From contig CM042038.1 in the NCBI GenBank assembly GCA_023525975.1, forward strand, positions 10,169,272-10,233,271: a DNA stretch of 64,000 bases, in the 5' to 3' direction. This DNA is from Smallanthus sonchifolius (taxonomy: Eukaryota > Streptophyta > Magnoliopsida > Asterales > Asteraceae). Below, piece by piece: positions 1 to 11,470 of this stretch. Each line of letters begins with the position of its first letter. Positions within the stretch are counted from its first letter, which is position 1. The translations under genes were made by a program, and so were the position numbers. The notes under the pieces were generated by a model. It worked only from the letters and a program-made list of their open reading frames with translations. It was not told the DNA's origin and did no database searches.

Positions 1-14
1 GTCTGACTCCTTAT

Positions 15-219
15 TGTTAGGACTTGTTTGTAATTCCATAATTCTTTAGGGGTTCATTTGTAATTAGTTGTTTTTACTTACTTTATATAAAGTCAGCATG
101 TTGACTTTATTAGTAATTCAATTTTCAATTTCTGTTTCAATAAGTTTGTTAATGAAAGTTCGAGTTCTTCGTCTCAATTGCTTCTTGATTTTGTGATATT
201 GTTCTTGGTACCTGCTTCA
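15..219 (+). repeat. left LTR of copia element
   Basis: A 205-bp LTR with TG..CA ends. It contains a TATA-like stretch (TATATAAAG, near 83-91) as expected for an LTR promoter. It matches 5053-5284 apart from a few substitutions and short insertions. Confidence 0.9.
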
Positions 220-564
220 ATTGGTATCAGAGCCTCGTTATTGAGCTCATTACGACCTGAATCGACGGATTGATTTCGAGAGAACATCATTGGCGGTTGA
301 ATTACGATCTGAAGGACTGGATCCTGATTCAAAGTTTGGAACGCCGTATCAACGAAGGAAGAAGAAGGCGATGGGAACTCTGGTGCAAATCAATCAACCG
401 GTAACAATTAAAGAGAATTATTCTATTCCCCTTCAATGTCCAGTTTTAACACCGACGAATTACACAATTTGGGCGATCAAATTGAAGGCTATCTTCAATG
501 TCCATGGACTGTGGAGTGCTATTGAGCCAACCGCAGGAGAAGTTGTTGATCCAAAGAAGAATTC

Positions 565-3500
565 TGTAGCACCTTGTAAATTTAAAACATAAATTTTAAA
601 CACCTTGCGAAAAATAGGCCCAATTATTATCTTTTTAAATAAAGAACTTATTTTACATAAAGAACACCTCATATAATATTACACCCACATTCTAATAAAA
701 CGCACACGAGTTTTCTCATAAAATTTCGACATGACCCGTTCGTAAATTGGACAACCCTTACGAAACATTAACCTGTTTAAACACCAATATATCGAACCAA
801 GTGACCAAAACATCCATGGACACATCGACACATAATAAATCAACATAGAGTTTATACTCCAAACGCCAATACAAAATCACAATGTAAATGAAAGACTTTA
901 CAAAACGACCATGTAAAATCATATAAAGCGTCGACTCCAAATATCCATCCCGTTGACCTGATCCCTTGACTTGATCACCAACGTATTTCACCATCGAAAA
1001 CTGTCACATGACATCACCCAACGGTTAGTCAACTCACAATTCAAGTATTTCTATAGTATTATCTTTGTAACAACATATGCATGTACACATATAATTATGT
1101 GTTTATCACCTAACTCAATTAATTGGTAACGGCTTATTTATTCACTTATCTTTTTAAGTCGGGTTAGGCCACCTCTTTGACCCTCCCGTCATTCCTGGAT
1201 AAACACCTCCAATTAATCCCCTAATCCAAGCCGACCCGCTTAATCCACATATCTTCACCACCTCCGTGTATAAACGTCTCTTCATACCTGCACATTACCA
1301 GCACCATAACTAATTAGCCTAAGCTAAGTGAGGACTCACATTCCACATATAATTTATACAAATACAATTCGAATATATAAACTCGAAGCGTGTCAAGCTT
1401 CACTCCTGTGGCACGACTCTCACAACGATTTACAACTTCGTTGTATACTTCTTTGTTCCTTTCTTCTTCAGACCTCGACACCAGGTCGTTTAACCTTTGA
1501 TATCCCTGTTAGTACGAATTTAAAACACTACAAACACCATTAATAGGTTAATTTGCACCGTAAAGATTAAACAACATAATACTCCGACATTCATTGTGTT
1601 TCATATCACAACCCGTCGATTAACAATTTATTATTACCCCCGCCACTCATCTTTATTAAGTTTGTAGCATTAACCCACCTTTGGTTTGTAAATCCCCTTA
1701 AAACACCACATACGGTAAAAATATATTTAAACTGGGCTACAAACTTGTGACACCGTAATTACAACACACCCCTCAACTTAACCAAAATCTCACCATTTAG
1801 TTTATTCTAAATCAAGATATACCTCATCCCTAACTCATCTAGAGAGTTTTAAACACCTTAAGGTTTACCACCATACAAAAGACACCCCTAACGAGTTCTC
1901 AGTTAATCCCAACAATTTTATAAATACAATAAAATTCTGGTTTCAAAACAGCCTTGAGTGGCTGTAGAAATTCAACATTTACACCCACTTAAAATAGGTA
2001 TTTCACCTCAATTAAAATTTATGAGTAAAGTGGACTCAAAGAGCTTTTCGTCAATGTATAATACACCTCGAACGGACATCTGGTTAATTTAATATGAATA
2101 TTTCAAAACCGCTTAAATTCTGGAAATATGCTGAATTTTCAGCACTTGGGTCACTCGACCCATTACCAATTCGCACTCTTTCTTTATGAATTTAAACCCC
2201 CAAAACGTCGTCAAAACAATACGTTATTGTTAAGTTAAACCATATTTAATAATTTTTATTAAACCACCTAAATTAGAAGAATCCCAAGTCATTATTATGA
2301 TTATTCTAATCGAACTCAAATTCGAGTCACTCACCTTTGCCCGTAGGAAAATTGTTGTTTTGTCACCCGTTTGATCAGTTGCCATTCGAGACTTGTCACA
2401 CCTATCTTGACAACAATCAAACTTACAAACCATTAGAACACATAACCGGAACGTTCATCCCTTTAATACATATGTATTAACCACCAACCCATAACATGTG
2501 TTCTAACCAACTATTCTTTAACATAAATAATAAACGGGTTACTCCCACCAATGAGACCCGTCATCACCCATTTGACCCATTATCACACGTGCTTTTTCAA
2601 TCACAACCATGGGTCAAAATCACCAATTTAACATTCACCATTTAACAAGTAATGGTCTTTTGGTTATAAACCAAACCATGTTAATCTCACATATTCATCC
2701 GACCCGTTTAAGCGATTAACTAAAACTAACATTCACAGATGTAATTTATGTTAACCTTATTCACATTAGCTTCACCAAAGCTTTAGGTTTACGAAACTCC
2801 TCATGATTATCAACATCTCATTTAAATCAAGTAAATATTATAAAATCTCTCAATTAACACCATTTATTTGGTTAGACATTTCACCAAACACCTTGTGTGC
2901 ATAATTATAATTCACCATTTTAGTGTTAATATGAACTTTCCCCAACTCCCTTTCATTACCCATTATGATAACTTCATTTGCTTTCATAGGTTTAACTTCA
3001 ACACATACATTAAACTCACTTTATTAAATCAACTTCACCATATAGATGTTAATTTGCTAATTCCCAAAATCTCATCATGTTTACCCCCTTTTCATGCTAT
3101 TTCATAAACTATTAACACCCAAACTAAGACATGCAATCACAACTTATAATCCAAAATCAAAATCAAGTATTCTAGCATGTCATTTAGGTTTTATTATACA
3201 AGAATCACACACCAAGACTTCCCAATTCGTGGGTTTAGGATTCATCGTGAATGGGACCCTAATTCATAAACTTTACCAACATTAGGAGGAGAAATTTCTT
3301 ACCAAACGATTTAGAAATCACAGAAGACAATATTTAATCTTCTTAAAATCGTGATTTCATGATGAAATCGACCTCTCCACCAGGGCGGAGGATGTAAAGG
3401 GCCCGAGTGCCCCCCATTTTTCGCTCAGAAGTGTTAATATATACGTATTCGCTCGATTTTTCGCTCAGTAGTGTTAATTTATATGTATTCAGCCAAAAAT

Positions 3501-3952
3501 TTTATAGTTCCGGCCCCCCTATATGAAAAAAAATTCCCCGCCCCCCTTGCGAAAATTTTCAAGCTCCGCCACTGCTCTCCACCATCAAATGCTCCTCTTG
3601 GTCGATTAAGGTTCATGACCCCCCCTTCCCTCCTTGCTCGATGCTACGCACCATCTGATCTTCTTCATTTTTTATTATTTTTTTAATTTTATCTCCCCTT
3701 TTATTAATTAGATTTCTCCCCTTTAACCACTAATTATGGGTTTTGTCAAGATTAGTCCTCATGGATACAAATCTATAAAAATTTTAAATGTAACTTTATT
3801 ACATTTCACCTCATTACAATTTAATTCTCCTTTAATAAAAATTATCATAGTATTTTATAAAATACTATTTCACCGGTCATTAAATTTATTTTAAGGAGTA
3901 TATATGTTTATTTAAAACATATTTTATTTTCTTCAAAAATTGGGATGTTACA
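565..3952 (+). mobile_element. solo LTR, probably Ty3/gypsy, inside copia gag
   Basis: The 3388-bp insert starts TGTAGC and ends GGGATGTTACA. It splits the copia gag frame between PKKN and the codons for AIAYLYQ. Flanks are AATTC (560-564) and AATTA (3953-3957), a 5-bp target duplication with one change. No retroviral-type coding sequence lies inside, so it is best read as one long LTR left after LTR-LTR recombination. The termini resemble those of the 2.3 kb LTR at 17741-20062. Orientation is not certain. Confidence 0.75.
3381..3574. mobile_element. small non-autonomous hAT element (MITE)
   Basis: 194 bp with terminal inverted repeats CAGGGCGGAG and CTCCGCCACTG. It is flanked by a perfect 8-bp duplication, CTCTCCAC, at 3373-3380 and 3575-3582. 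An 8-bp duplication with CAGNGGCGGA ends is the hAT signature. It sits inside the solo LTR 565-3952. Confidence 0.88.
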
Positions 3953-5052
3953 AATTATTCGGCGATAGCTTACCTGTACCAGGCCTTACCAGAGGACCTG
4001 ATTCTTCAAGTAACTAATCTGGATTCGGCGAGTGAGATATGGGATTCCATTAAGACCAGAAATGTTGGTGTTGAAATGGTCAAGAAGGCTCTGCTGCAGA
4101 CTCTGAGGAATGAATTTGAGGGTCTGAAAATGAAGGAAGAAGAAACTCTAGATGAATTTGTCGGTAGAATGTCCTCAATTACTTCCAAAGCAAGAGATCT
4201 TGGAACTCCTTATGAAGAGTCTACCATTGTGCGAAAATTTGGTGCTATGCCTGAAAAGTTTGTTTGTTGCATCTATTGAACAGTTTGTGAACCTTGAAAC
4301 ATTATTGTTGCAAGAAGCAATAGGCAGGTTGAAAACTTATGAGGAAAGAGTAGGCATGAAAATAAGATCTAGTAGTACCAAGACTGACCAATTATTGCTG
4401 ACATAAGTTTTGCTGTTGGCTATTTGAGTAGGTTTATGCAGAGTCCTAAGGAAGATCATTTGAAGGCAGTTACGCATTTGATAAGGTACATAAGAGGGAC
4501 TTTGAATTTTGGCATTAAGTATACTAATCAGGTTGGAAAAGGACTGGTTGGTTACTCAGACAGCAGTCATTTGACTGATTCTGATGATGGCAGGAGTACA
4601 TCTGGCAATGTGTTTCTATTTTAATGATTCACTTGTTAGTTGGTTTTCACAGAAGCAAAGTACAATTGCATTGTCTTCATGTGAAGCTGAGTTCATGGCA
4701 GCAACCTCTGCTGCTTGTCAGGGACTCTGGCTGAATGGTTTGTTGGAGGAATTAACTGGTAAAAATCATGAAAATGCTGTGTTATTTGTTGATAACAAGT
4801 CTGCTATACAGCTGATGAAAAATCCAGTTTTTCATGGAAAAAGTAAACATATACACACTAGGTATCATTTCATTAGGGAGTGTGTTGAAAGAGACCAGAT
4901 TTCAGTTGAATTTGTAGATGGAAATATGCAGAAAGCATATATTTTGACTAAACCATTGGCTAGAGTGAAGTTTGCTGAGATGAGATTTCTACTTGGAATG
5001 AAAGATTTAAGTAAACAAGGTTGATAAAGATTTTTGGAATTAAGGGGGAGAT

Positions 5053-5284
5053 TGTTAGAAGGACTTGTTTGTAATTCCATAATTCTTTAGGGGTTCATTT
5101 GTAATTAGTTGTTTTTGCTTCCTGTATATAAAGTCAGCATGTTGACTTTATTAGTAATTCAATTTTCAATTTCTGTTTCAATAAATTTGTTAAGAGTTTG
5201 TTAATGAAAGTTCCAGTTCTTCGTCTCAATTGCTTCTTGATTTTGCTTCTTGATTTTATGATATTGTTCTTGGTACCTGCTTCA
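5053..5284 (+). repeat. right LTR of copia element
   Basis: A 232-bp partner of the left LTR. It is longer because of two short internal duplications (a GTTAAGAGTTT-type repeat near 5190 and a repeated GCTTCTTGATTTT near 5232-5258). The purine tract just before it marks the plus-strand priming site. Confidence 0.9.
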
Positions 5285-5660
5285 CTTATTTAACATAATA
5301 TGAATCAATTTTGGTATCACTAGAATCAAAGAGTTCTTAAGGGCTCAAGAAGGTGACAAGCCTGAGGACAAAAAATGGCCGGACCATCCTCAGTAAATAT
5401 GGTAGAAGTTAGTGGTCATTCAAAGGGATACAACTTAAATAGACGTAAGTTGAAACAGACCAACAAACCTCTAAATAAAAATCTGAAATTGGTTTGTTGA
5501 AAGTGTGGTAAACTTGAGTACTTTAAGGACTATAGGGTTAGTAAGAACAAACAGTACACTCGTACAAGCGGGCCTAAGGACCAAAACATGCAACAAGTTC
5601 AAGTTTTAGAACACACTAATAATTCTGTTCAAAATTACGTGTCACTAATGTAAGTAATAA
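5285..5660 (+). pseudogene. older copia gag remnant with zinc-knuckle region
   Basis: Short in-frame stretches read like copia gag: a segment LRAQEGDKPEDKKW near 5340, then a decayed zinc knuckle (KCGKLEYFKDYRV, near 5500-5535) with an in-frame stop just before it. This is the sequence into which the copia element at 15-5284 inserted. Only the right-hand part is in the window. Confidence 0.55.
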
Positions 5661-6074
5661 TTTGTTAATATGTACACAACATATATTAGTAATGTAAACA
5701 CAGTTAATAATATGAATGGTGGTGTCATGTACGCATACTTGAATACATGAATTCCAGAAATATCATATCGTCTTCCATGTTATTCATGATGTATAGTATT
5801 AGACTAACCACTTGAAACAGGGCTAACTGAAATGGTCCTCATTAGACTAACCACTTGCAACAGGGCTAACTGAAATGGCTATGAGCCACAAACCAATTGC
5901 CTGGCTCTAAAAGATTCACATACCATTACAAAACCGGCAATACCATCACCAAACAGAGACCGGGTTTACTTCAAAACACAAAAGAGAAAGATGCAATTGA
6001 ACTCACAATACCACTTATAGTAGGTTTTAAACAAACACTAGCATAACAAGTAGAAACTACAAAACTTTCATCCA
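5661..6074. other. spacer with a short tandem duplication
   Basis: No gene seen. About 40 bp starting ATTAGACTAACCACTTG are repeated side by side at about 5798 and 5841. The right part probably includes the 3' untranslated region of the ferritin gene, which ends at 6075. Confidence 0.5.
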
Positions 6075-8640
6075 TCAAGCTGCAACACCTTCATTCAGGA
6101 GCATCTGATCGAAGTGCCAAACACCTGGAATTTTAATAAAATTAACAATTTTAGCAGGTTTATTTGGATTATATTTTATCTTTAGAATGTAAAATCAAGT
6201 GAGTTGGCTAAAACAAAAACATATCAAGTGGGTCAACTGGTCGAAAGTCTCCCAAAGTATATTTTTACCGCATAAAATCTCCTAAATTGTTATATTCAAA
6301 AGATTATAATTGATAGGACTAATATAACTTGTCACATATTTTTGACACACTAACTGTATATAAAGAAAAGGTGGGCACAATGTGTCTTGGGACAAACCGA
6401 TCCAACCCGTTTTGGCCCATACAAAAATTACCAATCTTGACCCATTACCAAGCCCACCTAAGCCACCCACTTTGCCACATCAAATTTAGTAACTAGTTAC
6501 AAAGCACCTTGTGGCCTACACATTCATAAAGATGAATGAGAATTTGAACAATTGATTTTTTGAATATTATTATACCATGCCCTTTGCCGACTCTTCGTAG
6601 TTGAGCAACATACTCGGATATCTTCTTGATTGCTTCAACCTTTTATTAGAAAAACAGCTATCAGTACCGTTGGAAACTCAATGGTTAACTTAAAAGTAAA
6701 ATTTGATATTCACCTGTTCACCAAGAAACTCGCTTTCTACAAAATCGGCTAATTGCACATCATTGTTCCTGTTGGCTGCCTGTTTTCATCTCAAAATTAC
6801 ATGTCAGAATCTTGAATCTACTTATGACTATGCATGGTATGAATTCTATGTAAACAATATTTTTTGTGTATTTCTAAATGAACACAAATGACAATTAAGT
6901 ATAGCGCACTGCGCACCTCATGGAGCTTTAGAAGTTTCTCATTTGTCAACTTCTCCAATGATAATGCAAGCTCCATGGCTAGGATCAAAAGCAGTTAAGA
7001 AAAAGTTCAGAACTGTACCATAACTTTAAAGCAGTTGATCCAATCAAGATATATGAAAGTATAAAACTTACCATACAACGCGTCTCCTTTTTCTTCGTGG
7101 TCAAACTCAGACAATGGCATTATAATTGATTGCAACTTCACCTTTCCACCTCGTTTGTTCTGAAATTAATAATAAATATATTGTATCACTTCGACCCGTT
7201 TCTAAATACAAAGCAAATTAAAGCTAAAGAAGGGTAATAAATTATCACACACCTGGTACTCTATGAACTTTTCAGCATGTTCCCTTTCTTCTTCACTAGA
7301 CTCCTTAAAGAACCTATAAAGGTTAATGTACCATAAATGAATAAACCAGATTGTTATGAGAGATATATAGATATATAAAATAGTAGTAGCAACTTACTTG
7401 GCTAAGCCCTTGAGAGCAACATTGTCCCTATCAAAGTAGGCATACATAGCATGGTACACATAGGAAACATTATACTCAACACTGAAAAGAGATCAAAAGA
7501 AATCATCAGGATAAAAAAAAAGCTCAAAACGAAAGATGAAAACACTATGGCATACATGCATTGAACATAATTTTCGATCCCAACCAAGTCCTTGATTTTA
7601 AAAAGTGTGAGGCGCACCGAGGCAACAACGTCCCGAGCTGCGCAAAGTGCAAAAGCGCGCCTCACCTAGGTTTATATATTTCATAGGTTTCTAGTATCAT
7701 CTACCCAAAATTTAAACATAAATAACCTCTATATATGGTTTAATATCTGAATAACCTATAAGTACAACCTAAAAAGCTATATCTATAACATCCTAGTGCA
7801 CAAATCCATCCCCCTTACAAAAAGTACGCTTCAAGACTCCACTCATGCCTTTTTTCATGTGAAAAGCGCGCCTCACCTACGCCTTTTGTACAACATGCGC
7901 CTTATCTAGTCTAAACCAAGCACCCTCGCCTCAAGCATCACCTGGCACATAGGCGCAACTGAGGCCCTCTTTTTAAGGCCCAGATCAAATAAAACAAAAA
8001 GGAAATAATCAATAAGAACCCTTTACATCTATCAAATCCCACGACTGAGGACCCTGCCATGGTCTAATAGTCACATAAAGAACCTTCACTGATATCTAAT
8101 GAAGTATGTATGAAGTCATCAATATGTTAATAACATGAGGTGTTGACAAATCGGGTTTCAATCAACATTCTGCTAGAACTTTTATCAAACACATGGTGCG
8201 CAGTTTGGATTCAAACTAAATTCGAGTTCTAACTTCTAAATAAATCAAGTTTCATGGAGCAAACAGATAATCACACTATAAAATGAAGTAATAAATCGGA
8301 TAAATTTAATCTGCACACATAAAAAAAACTTAGTAAAAATCCTAAATAAAAAAAAATCTCACTTGATCTGTTCGTTAATGATGGCTTCAGATTCGTCAGC
8401 ATATTTTTGGCGAGCAAGAGACTGATGGAAAAGAGAAGGAACAAGATTGAGCTCTTTCTTCACCTCCTCAAATGGTTCAAAGACAACACCAGTAAGTGAG
8501 TGATGGTTTGATGAATCACCTTTCACCGCCGCACAGACGACAGTCGACGGCGTCGGAGATGAAAGCAGAGAACGGCTAAAACACTCATCGGCGGTGGCTC
8601 CGTTGAAAAAAGTGGGAGTGGGAGGGGCTCTGAGAAACAT
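6075..8640 (-). CDS. ferritin, chloroplast type (8 exons)
   Basis: Ferritin stores iron: 24 subunits form a shell, and a ferroxidase site turns Fe(II) to Fe(III). Exons on the minus strand: 8363-8640, 7398-7481, 7253-7313, 7072-7159, 6917-6978, 6714-6779, 6576-6639 and 6075-6124. All have GT..AG borders and join in frame to give 250 residues, the usual size for plant ferritin. The first ~45 residues look like a plastid transit peptide. Next comes the plant-specific extension peptide (VVFEPFEEVKKELNLVP), then the four-helix domain with conserved stretches EYNVSYVYHAMYAYFDRDN, SSEEEREHAEK and NNDVQLADFVESEFL. The start at 8640 (MFLRAPP) fits other plant ferritins. An in-frame ATG at 8661 is possible but less likely. 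The eight-exon layout is that of known plant ferritin genes. Introns 1 and 7 hold small repeats. Identification is firm; the exact subtype is not known. Confidence 0.96.
6150..6480. repeat. intronic MITE-like repeat (ferritin intron 7)
   Basis: Shares short phrases with the hAT element at 52869-53207: GTCGAAAGTCTCCCAA, then CTCCTAAATTG..TTCAAA.GATT, then a tail of CCAACCCGTTTTGGCCCAT type. Its own ends were not resolved. Confidence 0.5.
7585..7975. repeat. GC-rich inverted-repeat element in ferritin intron 1
   Basis: GCGCGCCTCACCTA appears twice (about 7655 and 7867). The left end (TTTTAAAAAGTGTGAGGCGC) roughly mirrors the right end (GCGCAACTGAGGCC..CTTTTTAAGG). It looks like a non-autonomous transposon, class unknown; no clear target duplication was found. 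Confidence 0.4.
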
Positions 8641-8787
8641 AATTTCCAGATAAATACGCACAAAAAAGGAATCGTTGAGGAGATAGGGGAAAGGTTTTGG
8701 TTTTCAAGCGTGTGAGTGATTAGGGAAGACCAAGATGGGTACATTTGTAGAGAATCAGAGTGAATCTTTAGCCGTTGGGTGCGAGGA

Positions 8788-8793
8788 CACGTG
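8788..8793. promoter_or_regulatory. G-box CACGTG upstream of ferritin
   Basis: A palindromic CACGTG lies about 150 bp upstream of the ferritin start codon. Read toward the gene it continues CACGTGTCCTCG, which partly resembles the iron-dependent regulatory sequence described for Arabidopsis FER1 (CACGAG-type core). The match is partial, so function is an inference. Confidence 0.4.
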
Positions 8794-8890
8794 GAGGGAC
8801 GATATTGAGAGAGAGGTGTGGCGTGTGGTTGGCTTGTGCCTTATCTTGATTTTGCTTTTTGGGGTTTTCGGGAAGTGAGTCAAGTATTTA

Positions 8891-9174
8891 GGCTGTGTTT
8901 GGGATTACTTATTTGAAACTCCTTATGACTTATTCAAAAAGGTAATAAGTCATAAGTCATAAGTCACAATTTGTAACTTCTCAAAAACTTTAGGATTTTC
9001 TTTGAAAACTACTTATTGACTTATGCTATAAGTTAATAAGTTATAAGTAATAAGTAAGAATGGACTTACTTCTTGAAAAATGGTATAAGTAGGCTAAATA
9101 AGTAGCTTTCCCAAACACCTTATTAACTTATATAAGTTAATAAGTAGAGTAAATAAGTAATCCCAAACACCCCC
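8891..9174. mobile_element. Tourist-like MITE (PIF/Harbinger type)
   Basis: 284 bp with inverted ends GGCTGTGTTTGGGATTACTT and the complement of GGGGGTGTTTGGGATTACTT. It is flanked by TTA at 8888-8890 and 9175-9177. TTA duplications with GGG..TGTTTGG ends are typical of PIF/Harbinger-derived elements. The same family recurs at 28775-28981. Confidence 0.8.
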
Positions 9175-9177
9175 TTA

Positions 9178-10786
9178 ACATAACATTACTTGATCTGATT
9201 TTTTTTGTTTTTTTCCATTATAATCATACATTATTAAATAAGTTAAATCAATCTTCTTTTTTAATTTAAATTAATAAATTTTTATTTTTTTTACTCTAAT
9301 ATTGCTCATGATTATTTGGTCTCTTTGTTTTTTTATTTTACCCTAAATTTTGTATATAAATAAACTTAATATATATACTTTTTAATTTAAGTTAACTATT
9401 ATTATTTTTAATTTAAGTTAACTATTATTTTTTAAAAAAAATTATATGTAAATCTAAAAAGAAAATTAATAACAACAATAAAAATTTTCACTAACAAATA
9501 AAACAATAACTTAATATATTTGAATATTATATAATGTTCAAAAATATAATAAATAGTAGAGTAAATTTTGTTTTTGGCTCTTGTGCTTTGGTATGTTTAG
9601 CTCTCTTAGTTTAAAAAATAATCTTTTAACATTTCAGCCTTTGAGATTTTAATTTTGTAACAATTTCAGTCCATGACACTAACCCTGTTAACTTTTTCTG
9701 TTAAGTGTAAGACATTTTAGTCATTTTATTTGTAAGTGAACTAGTTTAATTTTTTCAGTCCAATAAAAACTTTTTTTAAACTTTTCCATAAAAAAACTTT
9801 TTTTCTACTTTTTTAAAAACTTTTTTTTACCTTTAAAAAAAACGCTTTTTTAACTTTTCTAAAAACATATTTTGTAATTGTTTTCATAAAAAACATTTTT
9901 AAAAACATTTGTTTAGTTTTTTTTTATAAAAACGTTTTTAACTTTTTCGTAAAGTGTTTTTTTAACTAGTTTAAAAACACTTTTTTTATAAATAGTTTAC
10001 TATTTTAAAAAACTAGTTCACTATTTTCAATTATTTATTATCTTCGTTTTGAATATTTACTTTATGAATATTTTATTTGCTTAATATTTATTTTTTCAAC
10101 TATTTCTTTTGTTTTTACCGTTTATTTATAACTGTTTAATATTTTATTGATCCAATTATTTCTTTATGAATATTTCATTTACTTAACATATCATGATTGT
10201 AACTCTTCTCAAGTAGTGTTTTTTTGATTCTTTCTCCTATTAAATATATAAATTTATTTAACTATTTTTTTAATTTTTTGTTTGCTGCCTATCTCCTATT
10301 AAATAATAATGATTTATGTAAATTTCTTTATTATAAAACGGTTTTAATTTTTAAAAAGTTATGTTTGTTCATAAAATAATTTTTTAAATTAAATATTTCG
10401 TTCATTCTTTTATTTTAAGTACTAAATATATATTTTAAATAATGTAAAAAGTACTATAATTTTTTTTATTGATCCAACCCCGTATAATACACGGGTTTTT
10501 AACCGTTACCTAATAAATAAAAGGGGAAACTTTGTAGAAATACAATCAACTTTACAAATTGTTCCAATTAAGTCTCTCAATATTTTTTTTGACCCAATTA
10601 AATCACTCAACTTTGAATGGTTGTTTTAATACTATTTTTTTTTTATCTATTTAACGATTATTAGCTTTTTTTAATTTTAAAAATTAAACAAAACTCAATT
10701 CTTACATATAATGTTCTTTACAGTGTTTAAAAATTTTAATTTCATTTTTTAATATTAAAATTAACTAATTCCAAACATTTTGTTTC
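9178..10786. other. AT-rich intergenic DNA with Helitron-like debris
   Basis: No gene seen. Long runs of AAAAACTTTTTT type occupy 9760-10010. From about 10215 to 10500 the sequence resembles the inside of the Helitrons at 23303-24195 (CTCCTATTAAATA, TATAAAACG.TTTT) and ends in a hairpin-like CCCGTATAATACACGGG at about 10482. A recognisable CTAG end is missing, so this is probably a decayed copy. Confidence 0.45.
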
Positions 10787-11470
10787 GAACAGTACCGGGC
10801 TATCCTCAAGTATCAGCTAATGATCCCCTTGTTTCCGACTGATGAGCCCTGCCCAGTTTGTCGCAAGGCTTGTTTGGATTCTTTTGGCGAGCATGCGGTC
10901 CATTGCACAGAGTTACCCGAGTTTAAATACAGGCATGATTTGGTTAGTGATGTTCTTTGTGATGTTCTCAAACGGGCAGGAATTTCTGCTAAAAAAGAGG
11001 CTCCCGTGAACTTTCTGACAGATCCGCTTGAAGGGAGGTCTACTCTACGGTCGGCTGATATTCTTGTGTTTGGTTGGGCAGGGGGGAAACATGCTTGTGT
11101 GGACCTTACAGGAGTGTCCCCTCTTGTGGGGCTTAGGGACAATGGGGTTGTGGCGGGTCATGCTGCTTTAAAGGCGGAATCAAGCAAAGTTGCTAAACAC
11201 GAGAAAGCTTGTTTAGAGAACCAACACGTGTTTATCCCTTTTGCTTTTGATACTTTTGGGTTCTTAGCACCGGAGGCAGTGGAATTCCTAAACAGGGTTC
11301 AACGAGTCGTGCATAGTAATATTTCGGCCCCTAAGACCCAAAACTTTGTTTTTAGTAGGATCCGTTTTGCTATTCAAAAGGGGGTTGCAGCGCAACTTGT
11401 TGCCCGTTTACCTGCCACTTTATTGTAATCGACCTTACTTGATTATTTAACTAGTTTAAAAAAAAAAAAA
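10787..11470 (+). pseudogene. 3' end of a non-LTR retroelement with restriction-like endonuclease motifs
   Basis: An open frame from 10787 to the stop at 11428 (in-frame ATG at 10820) codes about 213 residues. It lacks a reverse transcriptase and is followed by an A-run (about 11458-11470). The order of motifs is a zinc-knuckle-like CPVC..H..C (C-x2-C-x10-H-x3-C), RHDLV, then RSADILVFGW..ACVDLTGV. This is the order described for the restriction-like endonuclease of R2-type non-LTR elements (CCHC, K/RHDxV, K/RPD-x12-14-D/E). The remainder (FIPFAFDTFGFLAPEA, IQKGVAAQLVARLP) belongs to a multicopy plant family often left unnamed in annotations. It is most likely a 5'-truncated retroelement copy, although the frame itself is intact. 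AACAGTA at 10788-10794 and again after the A-run may be a target duplication. Confidence 0.7.

Larger units (their letters stand above)
290..5024 (+). pseudogene. copia gag-pol remnant (gag joined to RNase H)
   Basis: The gag start is readable at 290-564 (motif TPTNYTIWAIKLKAI, typical of the DUF4219/UBN2 gag family). It resumes at 3953-4395 after the inserted solo LTR, with the gag motif AYLYQALPEDL. Near 4400 the frame passes directly from gag into the end of the polymerase: DISFAVGYLSRFM, then the RNase H domain to 5024, with DSSHLTDSDDGRSTSG, LSSCEAEFMA and VDNKSAIQL. Protease, integrase and the RT core are therefore deleted. A frame change lies near 4615. The element is dead and kept here only as a fossil. 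Confidence 0.88.
15..5284 (+). mobile_element. Ty1/copia LTR retrotransposon, internally deleted and interrupted
   Basis: Two near-identical LTRs (15-219 and 5053-5284) begin TGTTAG and end TTCA. They are flanked by a perfect 5-bp target duplication, CTTAT, at 10-14 and 5285-5289. A primer binding site of the initiator-Met tRNA type (TGGTATCAGAGC, 222-233) follows the left LTR, and a purine tract (AAGGGGGAGA) precedes the right LTR. Between them lie only the start and middle of gag and the end of the RT/RNase H region. Protease, integrase and most of RT are missing, so the element could not move unaided. Gag is further split by a solo LTR at 565-3952. Confidence 0.93.

Noticed and set aside
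565..3952. Full LTR retrotransposon inside copia gag
   Set aside because: No second LTR, primer site or coding region could be seen in the 3.4 kb, so a solo LTR is the simpler reading.
8359..8661. Upstream in-frame ATG at 8661 as ferritin start
   Set aside because: The extra seven residues lengthen the transit peptide atypically, and the ATG at 8640 (MFLRA) matches the usual plant ferritin start. It cannot be fully excluded.
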